DNA of 25,429 bases from contig CAMDBK010000009.1 of the NCBI GenBank assembly GCA_945889235.1, forward strand, positions 1-25,429. Reading direction: 5' to 3'. The notes beneath the pieces are model-generated. The model worked only from the letters and a program-made list of their open reading frames with translations, ran no database searches and was not told the origin of the DNA. How positions within the stretch are numbered: position 1 is the stretch's first letter; every line of letters begins with the position of its first letter. Shown piece after piece: positions 22,963-25,429 of the stretch. This DNA comes from Chitinophaga pinensis (GTDB taxonomy: Bacteria; Bacteroidota; Bacteroidia; SXHM01). Made by a program: the position numbers and the translations under genes.

Positions 22963-23259
22963 TTAGTTAACAGATTGCTTCACCCCAAAAAAACGGGCTC
23001 GCAATAACGCAACCTTAGCCAATATCTCTTTCTTGAAAAAGAGAAAAGCCAGAAACGTAAGAACAATATACGGCACAGCCATTAAGTAAAGTATCGCTGC
23101 ATTCAGGTTGGCACCAAAATGTTGTTCTCCCTTTGCATTCTGATTTGATTCAGCTGTGGCTTTGCACATGGCACATTGTGCATCTGCAAAATCTGGCAAT
23201 GCCAGAATAATAAAGGCGGCTATCAGTACTTTGAAAAAAACTTTGTGTTTGAATTTCAT
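22963..23259 (-). CDS. Small exported membrane protein with CxxC, unknown function
   Basis: The product has 98 residues. MKFKHKVFFKVLIAAFIILALPDFADA is a signal peptide; the mature protein begins QCAMCKATAESNQ, a CxxC motif directly after the cut site. One membrane helix (about 56-76, LYLMAVPYIVLTFLAFLFF) precedes a basic tail. Short proteins opening QCAMC with one helix are common in Bacteroidota, with no role known to me; the CxxC could bind metal or heme or be redox-active. The ATG at 23257-23259 is chosen over an upstream ATG at 23322, because that one would start inside a terminator, and because a TATATTTG box (23268-23275) lies just before this start. Confidence 0.75.
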   Translation of the reverse strand: MKFKHKVFFKVLIAAFIILALPDFADAQCAMCKATAESNQNAKGEQHFGANLNAAILYLMAVPYIVLTFLAFLFFKKEILAKVALLRARFFGVKQSVN

Positions 23260-23267
23260 TGCGGGTG

Positions 23268-23275
23268 CAAATATA
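23268..23275 (-). promoter_or_regulatory. TAnnTTTG box for the CxxC protein
   Basis: On the minus strand the sequence is TATATTTG, an exact match to the Bacteroidota -7 consensus, eight bases before the chosen ATG. That is very close, so the leader would be nearly absent; the box still argues against the longer start. Confidence 0.4.
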
Positions 23276-23307
23276 AAGGAGATTTTAATATTGAAGTTCA
23301 TGTCAAT

Positions 23308-23347
23308 AAAAAAGTCCCGCACCGATAAATAGGTGCGGGACTTTTTT
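23308..23347 (-). terminator. Terminator after the TonB receptor gene
   Basis: AAAAAAGTCCCGCACC (23308-23323) and GGTGCGGGACTTTTTT (23332-23347) form a perfect 16-bp stem with an eight-base loop. In the minus direction it follows the receptor stop at 23382 and ends in a T-run, isolating the receptor from the CxxC gene. Confidence 0.93.
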
Positions 23348-23351
23348 ATTC

Positions 23352-23368
23352 TCTCCCCTTTGGGGAGA
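23352..23368. repeat. CTCCCC hairpin at the receptor 3' end
   Basis: TCTCCCC (23352-23358), TTT, GGGGAGA (23362-23368), followed by AGAGGGGTGG. It is a shortened relative of the hairpins at 2539 and 6702. Confidence 0.6.
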
Positions 23369-23381
23369 TTAAGAGGGGTGG

Positions 23382-25429
23382 TTACTTTATCTCAAACAAC
23401 CACGATACATAGAACATACGCCCTATGCTTGGTCCGCCATAAATCTCTCTGCGTTTTTCGTTAAGCAGGTTTGATGAACCTACGCGAAGGGTAGAGTAAT
23501 ATTTAGGAAGTTCATAGCTCAGTTGCATATCCAGTATGCGGTACGAGTTAACCGGGCCAATACCAAAAGTACTTTGCCAAAGGTAATGGTCAACCCACTG
23601 GAAGTTGGCAGAAAAACCAAGGTCTTTCCAGATTTTGCGTCCTTTAACTCCAACATTTATTTTGTGCTTGGGTGTGTTAAATCCGGGAATAATATCATCA
23701 CTCAGTTTAGTGGTGTTAAGGTCAGCATAAGTATAGTTTGCGTTGGCAGAATATTTATTATTGAAATAATAAACCGCTCCTATTGTTCCTCCGTAACTGG
23801 TAACATTTTGTGTTGCATTCATCGGAACCTGATAAACCGTGTAAGTTGGGTTATCGGGCGAAGTAGTAAGTATAGCATCTTCACCGCTTTCTTCACCTGC
23901 TTTAGCTGTACCATCCGGGCGCACCACACGAATTTCACCGATAAAATGTTTGTAAATACTGTAGTAAGCATTAATGTCTAAATACAGTTTTCCGCCAATA
24001 GAACCGCGGTAACCCACTTCAAGAGTTTGTACCTGCTCAGGGCGAAGTTTAGGAATAGTGATGGTTTTCAGCAACTGAGGTTGAATAGAACCAATATACG
24101 TTCCGTTTGCATCCGTTGAATCATACATCGCTTTAAAATCCTGAACCGAACTAAGCGTGTAAAGATTATCCCAACCGTTCAGATTTCCGGCAATTGTAAG
24201 AGGACCTAAATCAAGCAGAATATACTGGTTCTGCAATGTTGGTATCCTGAAGGCCTGTTGTGCGCTGATACGGAAACTGCTGTTTTTATGCGTATAAACC
24301 AACGAGAAGCGAGGAGAGAATTGTGGTTGGAAGTTTTTGTTTTTATCTGCCCTGAATGATGCTGAAATATTCAGTTTGTTACTCAAAACCTTTTTGCTCA
24401 ACTGTAAAAATCCACCGTATTCATGTGTTACAATATCTCTGAAATTAGCTTTCAGGTTCGCGCCTCCTGTTGGAAGCGTATCACCCCGATTAATCAAAGT
24501 ATCACTAAAAATACTTCCGAAACTTTGCGGGTCATACCTGCGGTAACTTGCCCCTGCCTGTACGCTCAACCATTTAATGAAACTGAAATTATACTGCCCT
24601 TCAACATGCTGAAGTGATGATTTGTCGGTGAATTTAGAGCCCTTCTGCAAATTAGCATCTTTTCTAATACTGTTTAATAATGAATCATATTCAGAACTTC
24701 CAACCTTAGGCCAGCCTAATGAATCAGCTACATGCGTTGCCCACTGAGAAGCCTGTACAACCTGATAGTTCTGTGCATCATTACTGAAATCATTCGTTAA
24801 TACTTTCAGTGAATCAAAGTAGGCGCCAAGATATTGACCTATGTAGTTGGAAACGCCCGCACGTGAAACTCCAATACCCGAGAAAACAATATCATAGGAG
24901 TCTCCTGCATTTTCCATAGTAGTATATGCGCGTACTGCAAAATCTTTTCCTTTCAACTCAATTTTATGTTGCTGGAAAAGAAGGTTGTTAATGCTGTAAC
25001 GGTTAGCCCCCTGATAGGTAGTTGTTCCGCTTCCTATTCTGTAGTTATAAGAAAGTTCAAGGCTGTCTTTTATTTTATAATGTATTTCTGCCGCAGCTTT
25101 AATGCTTTTTGCTGTCGGGTCAACAAGGTCCTGCTCATAATATCCCGGAGCTTTGATAGTGCGGTTTCCAAGCCCACCGTAAGCAACAGGATTAAATCCA
25201 AGGTAGTTGTTAAGAGCAATAAAATTATCACGCTCTTCCTGGGTAAGTTCCTGATTATATTGTTGCTGTTCAACAATGGCGCTCAGGTTTTGTTTGGTTT
25301 CAATGTTACCGTAAATATTCCGGGTTGAATCATTCGCCACCCAGTTGGTAGCCCTGAAATAAGAACCGGTAAGTTTAATGGCAAGTTTTCTTTTCTTGTC
25401 TAATACTTTAGCATAACGGATTTGTCCGT
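23382..25429 (-). CDS. TonB-dependent outer-membrane receptor, 5' part beyond window
   Basis: The frame is open to the right edge (GQIRYAKVLDKKRKLAIKLTGSYFRATNWVAND at the top), so 682 codons of the C-terminal part are seen and the signal peptide, TonB box and plug are outside. What is present is beta-barrel: alternating strands with aromatic ends (SLELSYNYRIGSGTTTYQ, LSVQAGASYRRYDP, KLNISASFRADKN, FSPRFSLVYTHKNSSFRISAQQAFRIPT). Also typical are LRPEQVQTLEVGYRGSIGGKLYLDINAYYSIYKHFIGEI and the C-terminal RVGSSNLLNEKRREIYGGPSIGRMFYVSWLFEIK. This is the usual end of TonB receptors for siderophores, vitamins or oligomers. No SusD-like partner is seen in the window, so the substrate cannot be guessed. 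A terminator follows. Confidence 0.88.
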   Translation of the reverse strand, partial: GQIRYAKVLDKKRKLAIKLTGSYFRATNWVANDSTRNIYGNIETKQNLSAIVEQQQYNQELTQEERDNFIALNNYLGFNPVAYGGLGNRTIKAPGYYEQDLVDPTAKSIKAAAEIHYKIKDSLELSYNYRIGSGTTTYQGANRYSINNLLFQQHKIELKGKDFAVRAYTTMENAGDSYDIVFSGIGVSRAGVSNYIGQYLGAYFDSLKVLTNDFSNDAQNYQVVQASQWATHVADSLGWPKVGSSEYDSLLNSIRKDANLQKGSKFTDKSSLQHVEGQYNFSFIKWLSVQAGASYRRYDPQSFGSIFSDTLINRGDTLPTGGANLKANFRDIVTHEYGGFLQLSKKVLSNKLNISASFRADKNKNFQPQFSPRFSLVYTHKNSSFRISAQQAFRIPTLQNQYILLDLGPLTIAGNLNGWDNLYTLSSVQDFKAMYDSTDANGTYIGSIQPQLLKTITIPKLRPEQVQTLEVGYRGSIGGKLYLDINAYYSIYKHFIGEIRVVRPDGTAKAGEESGEDAILTTSPDNPTYTVYQVPMNATQNVTSYGGTIGAVYYFNNKYSANANYTYADLNTTKLSDDIIPGFNTPKHKINVGVKGRKIWKDLGFSANFQWVDHYLWQSTFGIGPVNSYRILDMQLSYELPKYYSTLRVGSSNLLNEKRREIYGGPSIGRMFYVSWLFEIK

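Noticed and set aside
23260..23322. Longer start for the CxxC protein
   Set aside because: It would begin inside the terminator of the receptor gene and place non-signal sequence before the signal peptide.
1..25429. tRNA, rRNA, riboswitch or prophage
   Set aside because: No cloverleaf, rRNA-like stretch, known riboswitch core or phage structural gene was noticed on reading; short RNAs cannot be excluded without a covariance-model search.

Overview
The window reads as chromosome of a member of the Bacteroidota (Bacteroidetes). Two proteins end in type IX secretion (T9SS) sorting domains. There is part of a SusC/RagA-like TonB-dependent outer-membrane receptor, an archaeal-type UbiA prenyltransferase of the kind common in this phylum, starts without Shine-Dalgarno sites, and promoter-like boxes of the TAnnTTTG/TAnnTTCG type. 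No finer taxonomy can be supported from the sequence alone.

Layout. (1) 1-710, minus: 5' part of a secreted PHB-depolymerase-like esterase. (2) 888-3121, plus: a tight cluster of OmpH/Skp-like chaperone, UbiA prenyltransferase and Maf pyrophosphatase. (3) 3149-4063, minus: two small exported proteins of unknown function. (4) 4103-5946, minus: an AT-rich pair, a family 2 glycosyltransferase overlapping a NodB-type polysaccharide deacetylase. (5) 5947-6743: almost 800 bp without a credible gene, holding a 21-bp-period repeat array. (6) 6744-11925: recJ and frr (minus), then a divergent M1 aminopeptidase lipoprotein (plus), with a compound inverted repeat in the promoter region between frr and the peptidase. 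(7) 11926-12977: a REP-associated tyrosine transposase (RAYT) gene, a second RAYT remnant, and hairpins that look like REP elements. (8) 13073-17496, minus: two T9SS-exported proteins, the upstream one lacking its 5' end. (9) 17638-19462, plus: a small unknown gene, a second 21-bp-period array, and an unknown 404-residue protein. (10) 19630-22880, plus: an RND/MMPL transporter overlapping rfbA. (11) 22963 to the right edge, minus: a small CxxC membrane protein and the TonB receptor.

The most unusual feature is the pair of degenerate tandem arrays at 6296-6588 and 17905-18198. Both have an exact 21-bp period, 14 units, very few G on the plus strand, and units that mostly open TTACA. Read in the same phase, both give related heptapeptides of the form L-Q-x-S-K-x-x, yet both are broken by stops or a one-base slip. 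The second array fills the gap between the small gene and the 404-residue gene and starts inside the last codons of the small gene. I know of no description of such a module.

A second theme is repeat invasion. CCCCTCTCC palindromes, heptamer-based tandem repeats and several long inverted repeats lie between genes, and some lie inside them: at the 5' ends of ubiA and maf, and in the sorting-domain codons of a T9SS protein. The RAYT gene is a candidate mobiliser for at least the REP-like hairpins beside it.
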